Origin: Ecytonucleospora hepatopenaei
Taxonomy: Eukaryota; Microsporidia; Enterocytozoonidae
NCBI GenBank assembly: GCA_026692725.1
Contig: JAPMUG010000005.1
Location: 124,001 to 188,000, forward strand
Length of the DNA: 64,000 nucleotides
Reading direction: 5' to 3'
Part shown: piece by piece, positions 39,599-49,065 of the stretch
Position numbering within the stretch: position 1 is the stretch's first letter
Layout of the letters: each line of letters opens with the position of its first letter
Notes under the pieces: generated by a model
Database searches by the model: none
Told to the model about the DNA's origin: nothing
Seen by the model: the letters and a program-made list of their open reading frames with translations, nothing else
Made by a program: the position numbers and the translations under genes

Positions 39599-40162
39599 TT
39601 AATCGATTTTGTGCAACTTATCTGATTGTTTTATTAAATGATCAGACAACAAAAATAATGGATCATCCATTTTTATTTCATTTTGCATCGCTTGAACAAA
39701 AATTTTATTAACTATTGCATCAATTTTTTTACACATTTCTTTTATTTTAATTTTTAACTGTTTAATTTCTTCATCTTTAGAACCATCAGTATTTTGTGCT
39801 TTAAGTTGTTCATATTCCTGCTTGATATTTTCAGCAAAATCGACCGATTTAAACTTATCAGTGATTCCACAGATTGTTGTATAAATCTCTTTAAGCATTT
39901 CTTCATTTTTACTTTTTATTTGTTGATTTGTTTCTGATTCTAATGATTTCCCTGCTTTTAAACAATCTAACCAAAGTGTTGTCAAACTATTAACTTCTTT
40001 TACCATAAAATCATTTTGTTTTAAATTTTCTTCCACATATTCTTCTAATTCATTTAACGTTGTATTTAATAGTATAAGCCTATCAGTGCATTCTGAAACG
40101 CCTTCACCTACTGCGCATTTTGACACATTTAAGAAATTAAAAACATTTAATATCAATAACAT
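39599..40162 (-). CDS. Secreted helical protein, family A
   Basis: A 187-aa predicted secreted protein, the last of six family members. Signal MLLILNVFNFLNVSKCA, then Cys-containing VSECTDRLILL. Helical, Lys/Glu/Asn-rich. It is most similar to 36988-37548 (same order: FM/YM-x2-E-x-N-x-L...LW/IW, IT-x3-SVD, an LKxKIKEMCKKIDAI segment against LFEKIKTICNRIELF). A GGG triplet (CCC on the coding strand) lies 3 bases upstream of the ATG. Function unknown. Confidence 0.72.
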   Translation of the reverse strand: MLLILNVFNFLNVSKCAVGEGVSECTDRLILLNTTLNELEEYVEENLKQNDFMVKEVNSLTTLWLDCLKAGKSLESETNQQIKSKNEEMLKEIYTTICGITDKFKSVDFAENIKQEYEQLKAQNTDGSKDEEIKQLKIKIKEMCKKIDAIVNKIFVQAMQNEIKMDDPLFLLSDHLIKQSDKLHKID

Positions 40163-40320
40163 TAGGGTTCATTAAAACATTTGTTTTTATTTTAAACATT
40201 TAATATTTTAAAATTATTAAAAGTTCTGAAACTTGTTTAATCACTTAATTATTCACAAATAAATTCTGTATTATTTTTATATTAAAAACATTTATTAATG
40301 ATATAGTATATAACAAACAT

Positions 40321-40614
40321 TTAATTTTTAACTTTATCTCTTATAATCAAGATAGCTGCTATTGAAACAATAATTTTATCTTCATTATTTTTTATAAAAT
40401 TTGTTAGTTTTTTTGACACAAACAAATTTTTATTTTCTTGTTTTTCATTTTCCTCTGTGTTTGTTTCCCTTAAGAATATTCCGTCCATTATATTTTTAAA
40501 TTTGTTCATAAACATATCATTATATTTTATAATAGAGTTAGTTACATTTTTAGTATAACAGCTTGAAGTAGAATCACCAATTATTTTATCACTTGAGATA
40601 TTTATTTCTGTCAT
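40321..40614 (-). CDS. Hypothetical 97-aa protein
   Basis: Not recognised. Hydrophilic, Asn/Lys/Ser-rich, with a short hydrophobic patch at the very end (IIVSIAAILII) followed by RDKVKN, which could be a weak tail anchor. It has no signal peptide. It starts 163 bp from the divergent SPC1 gene. Confidence 0.5.
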   Translation of the reverse strand: MTEINISSDKIIGDSTSSCYTKNVTNSIIKYNDMFMNKFKNIMDGIFLRETNTEENEKQENKNLFVSKKLTNFIKNNEDKIIVSIAAILIIRDKVKN

Positions 40615-40777
40615 TATAAATTATTTTAGATATTAGAATATTATATAATATGAATTATCTTAGATTCTAAAATATTAAGTTGTTATCTTAAAAATAGTTT
40701 TTACCCTTATTTCAATATTTTTATTTTTATAAAACATTTTTTATTAAGTTAAAAATATTATAATCTTTTTTATAAAC

Positions 40778-41074
40778 ATGAAAGATATTTTAAAACGTTT
40801 ATTAAATTACATTGATCCTGTCATAGATTATCAGGGTCAACATCTTAATTTTTTATTAATGCATGGTATTTTTATATGTGGATTTTTAATTGCATTTACC
40901 ACTGGAATTATTCTAAATGATCTTAAGTACACTCTATATGTTGCAATTGTTGTTATTATTCTAAATGCTTTTATAACTTTACCAGGTTGGGGATTTTATC
41001 GTAGAAATCCTATGAAATTTAAAAAAGCTAAAAAAGATTCTAAAAAAGAGGAATTACTCAATAAAAATAAGTAA
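40778..41074 (+). CDS. SPC1: Signal peptidase complex subunit SPC1
   Basis: A 98-aa ER membrane protein, the small non-catalytic subunit (SPCS1) of signal peptidase. IDYQGQHLNFLLMHGIF corresponds to the conserved DYxGQ start. Two membrane segments follow (IFICGFLIAFTTGIILND and TLYVAIVVIILNAFITL), and LPGWGFYRRNPMKFKK is the family's LPxWPxYRRxPLxW signature. The Lys-rich C-terminus is cytosolic. Its presence amid secreted-protein genes is probably chance. Confidence 0.88.
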   Translation: MKDILKRLLNYIDPVIDYQGQHLNFLLMHGIFICGFLIAFTTGIILNDLKYTLYVAIVVIILNAFITLPGWGFYRRNPMKFKKAKKDSKKEELLNKNK

Positions 41075-41149
41075 ATATATTGTTTTAAACTTTATTTTGT
41101 ATTTATTAATTATAAAAAATTAAAAAAACATAAAAAAATACTCATTTAT

Positions 41150-41854
41150 TTAAAAAACATTAGCAAATTTCTTTTTTGAAGGTTTTACCATATGTCTTGC
41201 TATTGCATGCTTTACCCACCCTATTACAACAGTAAGAATAGGGAAAAGAATCAAAAAATTCACCAGTCTTCTGATGTTACGTGCTTCCTTGATATTTTTA
41301 TTCTGTTGAACATTGAAATAATAATTCTCTGCTTTAACTTTATCAAGAAGAGATGCAAGTGTCTGCAAAGTATTTTTAAAATTATCAAATGCCTTGGTTT
41401 CTTCATTTGTTTTCTTTATGCTATATGCAGAAATGCTATATTCAACTGATTTTTTACTTGGATTATGAACCTGAATGCAATACATTCCTTTTTTAGTTAG
41501 TTTCTTTCTCCACTCATTATGAACCAATTCACCAATATCATCAAAATCTTCATCTAACTCAGAAAAACTACTTTCTTCAATTTTTGTGCTATTTTTTACA
41601 GCTTTTTCTCCTTCGCTTGTAGAACTTTCTTTGTTTTCTAAATTTCCTTCTTTTTTAAAATTATTACTTTTTCCTCTTACTTTTGTATGGGTCATGCTGA
41701 CTCTTACAGATGCATTTCTAGTAATGACATAGATGCTTACAGAAGCTAATTCATCATTTTCTGTTACCTCTTGATAAAATACATTTTTTCCTTTTTCCAT
41801 TAATTCCTTTTCTTGCACAGTGTTACAAATAACACTTAAAATCCACAAGAACAT
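41150..41854 (-). CDS. p24 (TMED/Emp24) family cargo receptor
   Basis: A 234-aa type I membrane protein of the COPII/COPI vesicle-associated p24 family. It has a signal sequence (MFLWILSVICNTV), a GOLD-like beta domain with the typical YCIQVHNPSKKSVEYSISAY end, then a coiled stretch (LASLLDKVKAENYYFNVQQNKN, matching the L-x-E-x3-Y-x5-R linker), a membrane segment (LVNFLILFPILTVVIGWV) and a basic cytosolic tail rich in Lys (KPSKKKFANVF) that could carry coat-binding signals. A Ser/Glu-rich insertion of about 60 residues lies inside the GOLD domain. Which p24 subfamily is unclear. Confidence 0.6.
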   Translation of the reverse strand: MFLWILSVICNTVQEKELMEKGKNVFYQEVTENDELASVSIYVITRNASVRVSMTHTKVRGKSNNFKKEGNLENKESSTSEGEKAVKNSTKIEESSFSELDEDFDDIGELVHNEWRKKLTKKGMYCIQVHNPSKKSVEYSISAYSIKKTNEETKAFDNFKNTLQTLASLLDKVKAENYYFNVQQNKNIKEARNIRRLVNFLILFPILTVVIGWVKHAIARHMVKPSKKKFANVF

Positions 41855-42124
41855 TTAAATAAAAATATTGTAATTAATAATGCTACTTTTTAATCAACTA
41901 TTAGATAATAACAAGTTGTGACTATATTTTATACTCTTTATAATATTTAAATATCCTAACAAACAAATATAAAAATAAGGGCTAATAACAATTTAAATAC
42001 CAAAAGAAATAAACTTAAGAGGTTAATGCTGTTTTATATAACAATAGCAATACTGAGACAAAAATAAAATCTTATAACAAATTCTATTTATACTTTAATT
42101 TATTATACACAAAATATTTTTAAA

Positions 42125-42850
42125 TCATTTATTTTTATATTTTTTCTTGCCAAATATTCCAATTGTAATAAATGTGACCAATAAAAGTGCAAATAGAAAA
42201 AAATACAAGTATTTTTTAGTTTTCTTAGTTTTTTTGATATTTTTGTCATTTTTCTCAGGATTTCTTTCTTTTTCTTTTATACACCCTTTCATATTTTTAA
42301 AGTCTATTTGTTCTAATTTTGTTCCATCTTCTTGTTTTATACACTCTACTTTTTCTATGGTTTTACTATTTATGTTTATAATGTCATTGTTCCATTCTAA
42401 TGTACTATCAAAAAGTATGGTATCCTTATCATGTAAAAATATTTTTAACAGATGGGAGTCTAAGGTTTTTGTATTTACAATATAAAAACTAATGGGTATA
42501 TTTTTTTCAGTGTTTATAATTACGTTGGTATTAGAATTATTGCTCCGAAAGCCTAAATTATTTATGCTTTCCACATTATTATTTATTTCATCATTTATAT
42601 TTTGTGATTGAATATTTTTATTATCTTCTAAATATTCTATTTCTTCTCTAATGATGTATTTCTTATAGTTTTCTATGTATTTTTTATTACCCAGTGGTTT
42701 AATGTTTTTATTGTGTTTTAAGCTTAAAATTATGCAAAAAGTACCATCACATGAAATTTTAAGGTGATTTTGTGATGGCCTGCTTATATTTATTTTACAT
42801 TTGTATTTATATCTGTAAAAAAGATTTATAAACGTTACCCAATAAGACAT
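42125..42850 (-). CDS. Hypothetical type I membrane protein
   Basis: A 241-aa protein, not recognised. The N-terminus (MSYWVTFINLFYRYKYKC) is only weakly signal-like. A strong membrane segment near the C-terminus (YLYFFLFALLLVTFITIGIF) is followed by GKKKYKNK, a basic tail. The middle has beta-strand-like segments (ISCDGTFCIILSLKH, NIPISFYIVNTKTLDSHLLKIFL) and an Asn-rich section. It lies between the p24 gene and the start of the small membrane-protein cluster. Confidence 0.55.
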   Translation of the reverse strand: MSYWVTFINLFYRYKYKCKINISRPSQNHLKISCDGTFCIILSLKHNKNIKPLGNKKYIENYKKYIIREEIEYLEDNKNIQSQNINDEINNNVESINNLGFRSNNSNTNVIINTEKNIPISFYIVNTKTLDSHLLKIFLHDKDTILFDSTLEWNNDIININSKTIEKVECIKQEDGTKLEQIDFKNMKGCIKEKERNPEKNDKNIKKTKKTKKYLYFFLFALLLVTFITIGIFGKKKYKNK

Positions 42851-43334
42851 TAAATATTATAAAAATTTTGTTATATTTTGATTATTTTTCTATATTATAA
42901 TAAGTATTTTAAGAGGTTAAGTAAAATATTCTTTTAAATATAAGTATAAAAATGTTATTCTAAATATTAGTTTTATATATTGTACTTTAAACTAACTTTG
43001 TATTTGATATCAACAATATATTAAGGAGGCGTATAAGGAAAAATATTTTTGTTTATTTCATTGTTATACAAAATTAATAAATTTATTATTTTTACATACA
43101 TCTACACGTATAATGTTTAATCACTAAATGCAAACACCTTGTTAATATTTAAATTAAAAAAATGAAAAACAAGAATCTTAAAAAGACAAAAAAAATTAAA
43201 TGTTTAACTAATAAAATTTATTAAAAATAATTATTATTTAATAATCTTATAAGGTTAAAAAATTATTCATAAATTTTAAAAGTAAGAATTTCTTTTTAGA
43301 AATTATCAGACAATTAATATTATTTTTATACCCT
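42851..43334. other. Intergenic, AT-rich
   Basis: This 484-bp divergent spacer shows no gene or RNA. An ACCCT motif at 43330-43334 sits directly before the next start codon. Confidence 0.55.
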
Positions 43335-44390
43335 ATGGAAAAGAATAAACTAACAATAAATGACTGTATTAATGACAACCCATATGATTTTAACTATAAA
43401 AAGATAGAAAATAATACTTTGTTAAATAAAACCAAAAATTTGGATAAAATTGAAAACAATGGTGTTTTAAGGTTAGACTTGTTGAAGAAAAAAATTAAAA
43501 AGACCGCTCATTCTAATAAAAATAATAATTTACATGTTTCTAACAAAATTCTTAATAACATAACACTTGTATCAGATGAAATAATAGACTTGAATGACAT
43601 AAAATATTATACATTTCCTTATTCAAAAAATATTGATATTGTTCAGAAAAAGGAACAAAGCAATTTATTTGACTTATATAATTACTATGGAAATGCTTTA
43701 AGAGATGTTTTTGCAAATTATAAAAAATCAGTGTCTAAATACAGAAACCTTCAAAAAGAAAATGATATAATTAACATACACACTGTAAATGATCAAATAG
43801 AAACATTTGATTCTTCTTGGTTTTATATTAATTTAACACTTATAAATGGAAAAAATACTGTTATTTGTTTTGAAGATGTAATATCATGTGATTTTGAAAT
43901 GAAAAGAATACTAAAAGAGTGTGATATTATGTATTATATCAAAAATAGCAGTATAAATAATAACAATAATGTCAATAATACAAATAGTATAAATAAAGAC
44001 AATTTAAATGAAAAAATATTACAGGATAACAATGAGGAAATTAAAAATACAAGAAATATAAATCCACAAGAAAATAAAATAATAATTTCTGATTCACATA
44101 ATATGGTACTAGATACATTACTAAATATTAGAAAATACGTTAAAAATATACCATTTATAATAAGCAGAAATATGTTTGAATTTTCAATGTTACAGACATT
44201 TAAGCTTAATAAAAATAAGGTTAAAATAATAAAAAAGCTTAAAGACAAAAAAACACCTACTCTTTTAAATAATTCAGCTGTAAAAGAAAATAACATTATC
44301 TCTAATAAAATATATGTTTATAAAACAAGTGGTTATGTGTATACAGCTCATATAGAAAAATATAAAAAATACATGCAGAAATTTATTTAA
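43335..44390 (+). CDS. Hypothetical Asn/Lys-rich protein
   Basis: A 351-aa protein, not recognised. The first 95 residues are disordered and Asn/Lys-rich. A folded core seems to begin at YYTFPYSKNIDIV, with FDLYNYYGNALRDVFANYKK, WFYINLTLINGKNTVICFEDV, an Asn-rich loop, then IPFIISRNMFEFSMLQTFKL. It resembles a small alpha/beta domain with two strands around a FYINLTLI/VICFEDVI pair. No signal peptide or membrane segment. The start is well supported by CCCT immediately before ATG. A replication-factor (DONSON-like) identity was considered but could not be supported. Confidence 0.55.
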   Translation: MEKNKLTINDCINDNPYDFNYKKIENNTLLNKTKNLDKIENNGVLRLDLLKKKIKKTAHSNKNNNLHVSNKILNNITLVSDEIIDLNDIKYYTFPYSKNIDIVQKKEQSNLFDLYNYYGNALRDVFANYKKSVSKYRNLQKENDIINIHTVNDQIETFDSSWFYINLTLINGKNTVICFEDVISCDFEMKRILKECDIMYYIKNSSINNNNNVNNTNSINKDNLNEKILQDNNEEIKNTRNINPQENKIIISDSHNMVLDTLLNIRKYVKNIPFIISRNMFEFSMLQTFKLNKNKVKIIKKLKDKKTPTLLNNSAVKENNIISNKIYVYKTSGYVYTAHIEKYKKYMQKFI

Positions 44391-44625
44391 AATAAATTTG
44401 TTTTTATATTTATATGTTTTTTATAAATTGTATTTATAATTTTATATTATAAAATATTAATTAAATAAATGATTATATTTTATAAATTAAGCTTATTTTC
44501 TTAAAAAAAACCTTCAAAAAAATAATTTATACCACATTATTTATAAAAATACTAGAAAACAATTTAATTTATAGCTATAATTTATTAAGAATATATTTTA
44601 AAAAATATTTACACATAGCATAAAA

Positions 44626-45048
44626 ATGACTTTTCCTGGTGTACATTATAATGCGCACATGGTATTTAGAGGTTTTACAGACGGAAAACAAGCTGAAAAA
44701 AATTTTAATGCAATGAGAAATAACAGATACAGAAAAAACAAATTACAAAGAAAAAGAAGGCCTGCTTTTCAAAAACTTGTTAGTCCAAAAAAGATTGAAA
44801 ATGTTACTGAATTACCTGAAGAAATAATTACTCAGGATAAAAATATTGCTGAAATATCTGTTTATAAAAATCTACCTGAAACTACGCCTGTAACATTAAA
44901 TACAACAAAATCTATAAAAAATGAAAATGAAAATGATCATAACCAAATGGATTGTATTTTATCATTAAGTCTATCATTGGTTATAATTATATTTTTTATT
45001 TTTTATAAAATATACAAAACATGCAAGAAAAATAAAAACAATAATTAA
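44626..45048 (+). CDS. Small tail-anchored membrane protein
   Basis: A 140-aa protein. No signal peptide; a basic N-terminal half (RNNRYRKNKLQRKRRPAF), an acidic/Thr-rich linker, then one membrane segment (CILSLSLSLVIIIFFIFYKIY) and a Lys/Asn tail. Similar in layout to the gene at 49431-49796 (basic, KKK-rich head, C-terminal membrane segment, Lys tail), so they may be paralogues of a second sub-type within the cluster. It is the first of about 14 small single-pass proteins up to 54.3 kb. Confidence 0.65.
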   Translation: MTFPGVHYNAHMVFRGFTDGKQAEKNFNAMRNNRYRKNKLQRKRRPAFQKLVSPKKIENVTELPEEIITQDKNIAEISVYKNLPETTPVTLNTTKSIKNENENDHNQMDCILSLSLSLVIIIFFIFYKIYKTCKKNKNNN

Positions 45049-45305
45049 CAAAAGTTCTAAAGATTTTTTTATATTTAAATAAATATACTTTTAAAAACCT
45101 ATTAATAAAATAATAGTTTTATATATTTATTTTTTGATAATTATTTTTTTACTGATATTTAAAACCTGATTATTTTTGAGTCCTTATTTTTTTACAAAGT
45201 TATATTTTTACGTTATTATAATAGTTTTTACCTATATTATATTTAGTTATATATCATCTTAAATATATTTAGTTATATTATACTTAGTTTTAAGAATTAA
45301 AAAGA

Positions 45306-45680
45306 ATGTTATTAGTGTTTTTACAATATGTCATTAATATGTTTATGCCTTTACATCCTCTTTACATTCATGAAAAGGAAGATACAGTAACTGAAAAAAC
45401 AACAACCCATACTACACCTACAACAACAATACCTACAACAGAAAGCAGTAAAGCACCAATTACAACTGAAGTCATAAATTCTTGTGATATGAATGCATTT
45501 TCTTTAAAAAATGATTTATGCTCAGAAATGTCAAATGGACATTTAAATTATATTTATTTGGGCGTTGCCATAATATTTATTATTATATTGTGTTTTATTG
45601 CATTTTTTATTAAAAGAAGGTTTAAAAGAACAAGGGAATATGATCAAAGTATACCATTACCACCAGTTCCAATTGTATAA
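45306..45680 (+). CDS. Small type I membrane protein, Thr-rich ectodomain
   Basis: A 124-aa protein of the WISxHP-type family, most divergent member. Signal-like N-terminus (MLLVFLQYVINMFMPLHPL). Ectodomain residues 28-56 are Thr/Pro-rich (KTTTHTTPTTTIPTTESS), mucin-like and open to O-glycosylation. Two Cys follow (positions 60 and 72), then the membrane segment (about residues 82-101, LGVAIIFIIILCFIAFFI) and a basic tail ending EYDQSIPLPPVPIV: a Pro-rich segment of SH3-ligand type and a C-terminal Val. TCCTTATTTTTTT lies 125 bp upstream of the start, as in its paralogues. Function unknown. Confidence 0.7.
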   Translation: MLLVFLQYVINMFMPLHPLYIHEKEDTVTEKTTTHTTPTTTIPTTESSKAPITTEVINSCDMNAFSLKNDLCSEMSNGHLNYIYLGVAIIFIIILCFIAFFIKRRFKRTREYDQSIPLPPVPIV

Positions 45681-46257
45681 TTTTATTAAAAAGTTTATTT
45701 ATACTTTATTTAGATTTAAATTTTGTATGTAAAGTTTACGATTCAAATTAGTTTTTATTATTCAAATAACCTTACTCATTGTAAATAAACTTTAAAAAAT
45801 AGTATATATATTTATCATTATTTAAAATATTCTTTTATTTAAAACTTTATGTGCAACACTTTTATAAATTTAACCTTATTGTTTTTTACTAATAAATAAA
45901 CTACATAATTGTTAACAATAGATATTTAAAATTTTTTGTAAAATAAACATTTTTTTATTTAAAATAAATATATTGCAAAAATAATAATGACAATTTAAAT
46001 ATTTATAAAACAGTTTTCTAATAAAAATTCAAATAATACAGATGAAATAAAAACTAAATGTTTTTGTTTTGCTATAAATTATAATAGATTTATTTATATT
46101 TATTTTACACTAATTCAATTAAAAAATGATATTTAAAATCAAATTTAATTTAGGTCCTTCTTTTTTACAGATTTAAACTTTGATTTTTAAAAATTATTAG
46201 TGAACTTATACAAATTTAAAATTAGATATTTATAAAGTAAAAGATACGTATAAAATA
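45681..46257. other. Intergenic with shared upstream motif
   Basis: A 577-bp AT-rich spacer. It contains TCCTTCTTTTTTAC at 46155-46168, about 100 bp before the next start, a motif repeated upstream of the other paralogues. No gene was seen. Confidence 0.5.
46155..46168 (+). promoter_or_regulatory. Candidate shared upstream element (TCCTTCTTTTT)
   Basis: The best example of a pyrimidine-rich motif found 90-125 bp before the start codons of five tandem membrane-protein genes: 45181 (gene 45306), 46155 (46258), 46931 (weaker, 47024), 47978 (48069) and 48630 (48721). Confidence 0.4.
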
Positions 46258-46575
46258 ATGAAAATGATATTTATATTTTTAGCATTTATTTTATCATGGT
46301 ATTTACCACCACAAGATCAACATTTGTACATGGATGGCACAAATAACACAGATGGACCAGAAAAAGATTTAGCTTGGGATCATAGTTTTTGCAATTATCC
46401 ATCATTTTTCATTCCTGAATTTTTATGCACAACTGAAAATGGAATTAAAATTAATGAATGGATTAGTGATCATCCAGTGTATTTTTATGGTGGTATTGCA
46501 TTGTTTTCAAGCGTTTCTCTTTGGGTTATTGCATTCTGTATAAACAAAAAATTAAAAAGAAGAAGTGAATATTGA
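46258..46575 (+). CDS. Small type I membrane protein, WISxHP family
   Basis: A 105-aa protein. Signal peptide MKMIFIFLAFILSWYL. Ectodomain with the cysteine pair C45 and C57 and the family motif WISDHPVYFY (residues 68-77) directly before the membrane segment (about 75-95). Short basic tail NKKLKRRSEY. Aligned with the genes at 47024, 48069 and 48721 by: C-x5-7-x-C, N/E-W-x-S-x-HP, membrane segment, K-K/R-x4-R. Function unknown; a surface or parasitophorous interface role is inferred from layout only. Confidence 0.75.
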   Translation: MKMIFIFLAFILSWYLPPQDQHLYMDGTNNTDGPEKDLAWDHSFCNYPSFFIPEFLCTTENGIKINEWISDHPVYFYGGIALFSSVSLWVIAFCINKKLKRRSEY

Positions 46576-47023
46576 AACTTAATTAAATTGTTTTTTATTT
46601 TGTAAAAAAATATTTTTATTAATTTACTTTTAAAAGTTTAAAAAATAAATTAATTATACTTACTTGTTCTTTATTTTAAAACAATTATTTTATAATGTTT
46701 TTTGCTAACATTTTCTTTATATGAAATATTCTAAAACTAATTTTTAAATAAAAAATTATATTGTTTAAACAGTAAAATAAATATTGTATTTTAAAAATAT
46801 CTAATTATTATATTAAAAAATTTAAAAATATGCACTGATAAAACATTTGTTACATTTAAAAATGATACATGTGTTAATTTGTTTTTTAATACTTTTAAAA
46901 TTTTATATTTAAAAGTAAATTAAATTTGTATCCTCATTTAAAGTATTCTTTAGGCATTTAATTGGTATTGTATTATAAATTATATAAAAACATTAATTAT
47001 AAAAATATCTAAGGTATATAAAA
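46576..47023. other. Intergenic, AT-rich
   Basis: A 448-bp spacer. A weaker TCCTCATTTAAAG version of the shared upstream motif lies at 46931, 93 bp before the start. No gene was seen. Confidence 0.5.
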
Positions 47024-47467
47024 ATGATGTTTGTTCTTTTTTCAATAATCGTTACAGCTTATTTACAAGGTTATGATTTTCATCATTACATGAAAAAAAG
47101 CAAAACTTACATACCCAAAGCAATAAATGATTTAAAAACTACAACAGAAAAGATTAGTGGTTTACAGATTACAACAGAAAAAAGCAGTGATTTGAATATT
47201 CCAAATCCAAATATCACAAATAATATACCAGAAAGTTATTTTCTTTGTAACGATCCAATTTACAATGGTTCAGAGTATTATTGCCAAAATTTAAATGATG
47301 AAAATGTAAAATGGTATATTAGCCATCCAACCTGTGCTTATATTGGCATTGCAATAATTGGAATTTTATTTTTATGTTTAGCTACATTTATTATTAAGAA
47401 ATTCTTAAGAAACAAAAAAAATTATAAAATCAAAAATATGCCATTACCACTTACACCAGAAGTATAA
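47024..47467 (+). CDS. Small type I membrane protein, WISxHP family
   Basis: A 147-aa protein. Signal MMFVLFSIIVTAY. The ectodomain has a Thr-containing repeat (LKTTTEKISGLQI, TTEKSSDLNI), Cys residues (C75, C87), N-x-S/T sites, and WYISHPTCAYIG (residues 97-108) before the membrane segment (GIAIIGILFLCLATFII). Tail: KKFLRNKKNYKIKNMPLPLTPEV, Pro-rich with a terminal Val. Nearly identical over the WxISHPTCAYIG-membrane region to the gene at 48069. Function unknown. Confidence 0.75.
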   Translation: MMFVLFSIIVTAYLQGYDFHHYMKKSKTYIPKAINDLKTTTEKISGLQITTEKSSDLNIPNPNITNNIPESYFLCNDPIYNGSEYYCQNLNDENVKWYISHPTCAYIGIAIIGILFLCLATFIIKKFLRNKKNYKIKNMPLPLTPEV

Positions 47468-48068
47468 AACTTAAAAACATTTTTCAAAAAAAATCACAAA
47501 TACGTAATATATCATTCACGTATTTTTATTCAAATAAAGTTATATGAAATAATGTTTTGTTTAATGAGAAACCACTTTTTAATTTGTTTGTGTTTTTAAA
47601 TAGTAAAATTAATAAATCTAGCTATTATATCTTAACAACTTATTTTGCTTGATTTTAGCCATGTAAATTACATTTTCCAATAATTCTAACTATTGAAAAT
47701 AACATGAGAATAATAACATTCTTAGGAATAACTTCCCAGGTCAAGCTTTAAGCTTTAGTGAAAGACTATTAACAAATGATAATTAATATTTAATAATTGC
47801 TTAAAATATGGGTTGAATTATTAAAAACATTTATATAGTTTTAAATTAAGCTTATTTTATAAGCAAATATTAAGGTTAAATCCTATTAGATATGTTATAC
47901 GCTTATAAAAAAATTATATATAATAGATTTTTTCCTAATATTGTAAAATTCCATCTTGAAATTTTATTTAATTTTTATCCTTATTTTTAAATTATATTAG
48001 TTTTTAACAAATATTTCTTAGTAGTAAAGTTAAGAACATATAACAAGTAGCATATAATCGTATATTGA
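47468..48068. other. Intergenic
   Basis: A 601-bp spacer. About 47650-47760 has slightly higher complexity (CTTCCCAGGTCAAGC) but no coding frame. TCCTTATTTTTAA lies at 47978, 91 bp before the next start. Confidence 0.5.
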
Positions 48069-48407
48069 ATGATATTTATATTTTTAGCAATAATACTGAC
48101 AGGTGCTTATCGACCACCTGAACATTTTAAAATTATAAATCATAATGAAGATATACCAGAAGGTTTTACCATATGTAAAGAGCCAAATTTTTATATTTCA
48201 AACTATTATTGCAATAATACAAAAGATGGCAATAATATTCAAAATACAAAATGGTTTATTAGCCATCCAACATGTGCTTATATTGGAGTTGGTATGATTG
48301 GAATTATATTTTTATGTTTTATTGTTTCTTTTATTAAGAAAATGTTTAAAAAAAGAAAAGAATATCAATCAAAACGTATTTTATTACAGAAAATTACACA
48401 AGTTTAA
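48069..48407 (+). CDS. Small type I membrane protein, WISxHP family
   Basis: A 112-aa protein. Signal MIFIFLAIILTGAY. Ectodomain with CKEPNFYISNYYC (residues 36-48; compare CNDPIYNGSEYYC in its neighbour) and N-x-T sites, then WFISHPTCAYIG (62-73), the membrane segment (VGMIGIIFLCFIVSFI) and a basic tail KKMFKKRKEYQSKR...KITQV. The terminal TQV would fit a class I PDZ ligand or a C-terminal Val ER-export signal. A clear recent duplicate of the gene at 47024. Confidence 0.76.
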   Translation: MIFIFLAIILTGAYRPPEHFKIINHNEDIPEGFTICKEPNFYISNYYCNNTKDGNNIQNTKWFISHPTCAYIGVGMIGIIFLCFIVSFIKKMFKKRKEYQSKRILLQKITQV

Positions 48408-48720
48408 AATTTAATTTTTATTAAGAAATTTAAAAAAACATTAACACTTTTTTTATTTAAATATAATTGTATATAAAATAAATTAAATTTATATTAAAAT
48501 TAATATTTGTTTTTTATATACAATTTATACTATATAATTAAATGTATGTAATATTTAACAAAAGTTTATAAATTTATTTTCTAATAATTGAATTTATAAT
48601 ATGATATTTAAAACCTTGATAAATTTACATCCTTCTTTTTAATACTTAAAACATATTAATAGTTATAAAGTAAAATCATATAAAATTACAATAAATATAA
48701 CTATTAGTTAAAAATAAAAA
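48408..48720. other. Intergenic with shared upstream motif
   Basis: A 313-bp AT-rich spacer with TCCTTCTTTTTAATAC at 48630-48645, 91 bp before the next start. Confidence 0.5.
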
Positions 48721-49065
48721 ATGATAATTTTATTTTTTAAGTTTGTATTTCCATTCTTCTTTAGAAACCTTTTTATGCAGTGGTTTCAAGATAATGATGA
48801 TAAAGAAATTGAACAAAATAGCAAAACAAACACTATTCAAACTAATGAAAATGATGTAAAGTGTGAATGTTCATTATTATCAATTAAGAATCTATTTGCT
48901 TCTTCAGGTGAAAATGATAACAGTTTACAAAAATGGATTTCTGAACATCCTAGCTGTGTATATGCATTCACTGTGTTGTTTTTTGTCTTAATATTGTTTT
49001 TTGTTGTAATTTACATGAAAAGAAGATCAAAAAGATCTGTAAGATTTGAACAATCTATGGTATAA
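48721..49065 (+). CDS. Small type I membrane protein, WISxHP family
   Basis: A 114-aa protein. Signal MIILFFKFVFPFFF. The ectodomain is acidic/Asn-rich with CEC at residues 48-50, then KWISEHPSCVYAF (71-83), the membrane segment (VLFFVLILFFVVIYM) and a basic tail KRRSKRSVRFEQSMV with terminal Val. Part of the tandem family with 46258, 47024 and 48069. Function unknown. Confidence 0.73.
   Translation: MIILFFKFVFPFFFRNLFMQWFQDNDDKEIEQNSKTNTIQTNENDVKCECSLLSIKNLFASSGENDNSLQKWISEHPSCVYAFTVLFFVLILFFVVIYMKRRSKRSVRFEQSMV

Noticed and set aside
43335..44390. DONSON-like replication factor
   Set aside because: A loose resemblance of a central beta-strand pair was not enough; left as unknown.
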